DNA of 64,000 nucleotides from Maribacter aestuarii (lineage in GTDB: Bacteria; Bacteroidota; Bacteroidia; Flavobacteriales; Flavobacteriaceae), in assembly GCF_027474845.2 (NCBI RefSeq), contig NZ_CP107031.2, positions 434,001 through 498,000 of the forward strand, read 5' to 3'. Below the pieces are notes generated by a model. It ran no database searches. It saw nothing but the letters and a program-made list of their open reading frames with translations, and had not been told where the DNA came from. Position 1 is the first letter of the stretch. Each line of letters opens with the position of its first letter. Below are positions 63,781-64,000 of the stretch, one piece after another. Position numbers and translations under genes: made by a program.

Positions 63781-64000
63781 CTATTTATTTTTTACAAGTT
63801 CTTTCCACCTTCGAATATTCTTCTGGTTCATACGAACAAATTCATCCTTTCCTTCTTTATCGGCCAAGTTTAGAGAAGTTTGCGCCGATTGAATGGCAGA
63901 GGCGTAGTCTTTAAGCTCACCTTCCACTAAAGATTTCACCCTATAAAAATAATAGGTGTCCCCACCCAATGCGATGGCCTTGTTTAAATACGTCAATGCC
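63781..64000 (-). CDS. C-terminal end of TPR-containing protein, probably DUF2911 family (cut by window edge)
   Basis: The last 72 codons of a minus-strand gene that enters from the right edge. The visible part reads ALTYLNKAIALGGD, YFYRVKSLVEGELKDYASA, LNLADKEGKDEFVRMNQKN and ends RRWKELVKNK. This pattern of a helical hairpin pair resembles the C-terminal extension of Bacteroidota DUF2911 proteins, although a general TPR protein is also possible. The true start lies outside the window, so the DUF2911 domain itself is not seen. Confidence 0.6.
   Translation of the reverse strand, partial: ALTYLNKAIALGGDTYYFYRVKSLVEGELKDYASAIQSAQTSLNLADKEGKDEFVRMNQKNIRRWKELVKNK

Overview
The window is chromosomal DNA from a member of the Bacteroidota, most likely a marine Flavobacteriaceae. 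The evidence is A+T-rich intergenic DNA, promoter boxes of the TAnnTTTG type, little Shine-Dalgarno signal, many Tat-exported proteins and lipoproteins, bacillithiol enzyme BshC, a DUF1080 protein, a PVC-type heme CxxCH protein with HEAT repeats, and the gene orders guaA-LysM protein and pyrG-yidC. The species cannot be named from this sequence alone. No rRNA, tRNA, CRISPR array, insertion sequence or prophage was recognised.

Layout. 1-10.4 kb: the N-terminal end of an AraC-type regulator (minus strand) diverges from a plus-strand block of two secreted SnoaL/DUF4440 paralogues, a flavodoxin-like protein, an antibiotic-biosynthesis-monooxygenase-like protein, and a molybdenum hydroxylase cluster of the isoquinoline 1-oxidoreductase type (two 2Fe-2S small subunits, three Tat-exported large subunits, the first frameshifted). 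10.4-12.5 kb: A+T-rich, with a frameshifted two-domain universal stress protein, a LapA-like membrane protein and a 0.4 kb non-coding stretch with a hairpin. 12.5-24.2 kb: pirin, short-chain fatty acid transporter, M20 peptidase, thioesterase, PLP enzyme, Gfo/Idh oxidoreductase, TPR protein, SCO protein, M28 peptidase and DUF2007 protein, all plus strand. 24.2-32.6 kb: DUF1080 protein, serine hydrolase, large heme/HEAT lipoprotein, nitronate monooxygenase-like protein and mnmA. 32.8-38.8 kb: three tandem lipoproteins carrying 2, 4 and 5 fasciclin (FAS1) domains. 39-48.6 kb: housekeeping genes yidC, pyrG and guaA, together with a LysM/binding-protein fusion, OsmC, DUF922, DUF3820 and a Tat-exported TIM barrel protein. 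48.7-64 kb: SIMPL protein, a 450-base gap with two related hairpin elements that look like minus-strand small RNAs, PNPOx-like protein, bshC, M14 peptidase, DUF4177, DUF2339/DUF3999 pair, a small outer-membrane barrel, rimO, a second serine hydrolase, an amidase lipoprotein and the C-terminal end of a probable DUF2911 protein.

How the genes work together. The first block looks like a redox pathway largely outside the cytoplasm, possibly under the AraC regulator, whose intergenic region holds direct repeats 21 bases apart. The central block is dominated by exported peptidases and hydrolases, suiting a heterotroph that degrades proteins and polysaccharides. The fasciclin trio suggests surface adhesion or matrix proteins expanded by domain duplication.

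Caution on sequence quality. Four reading-frame breaks (first large hydroxylase subunit, two in the stress protein, one near the start of pyrG) are each repaired by adding one base to a homopolymer run. Because pyrG is central to metabolism, under-called homopolymers in the assembly are a serious alternative to true pseudogenes.

The least explained items are the tandem hairpin elements at 49.5-49.8 kb, the mosaic pattern of the duplicated 2Fe-2S genes, the shared dyad upstream of two fasciclin genes, and the possible AraC operator.
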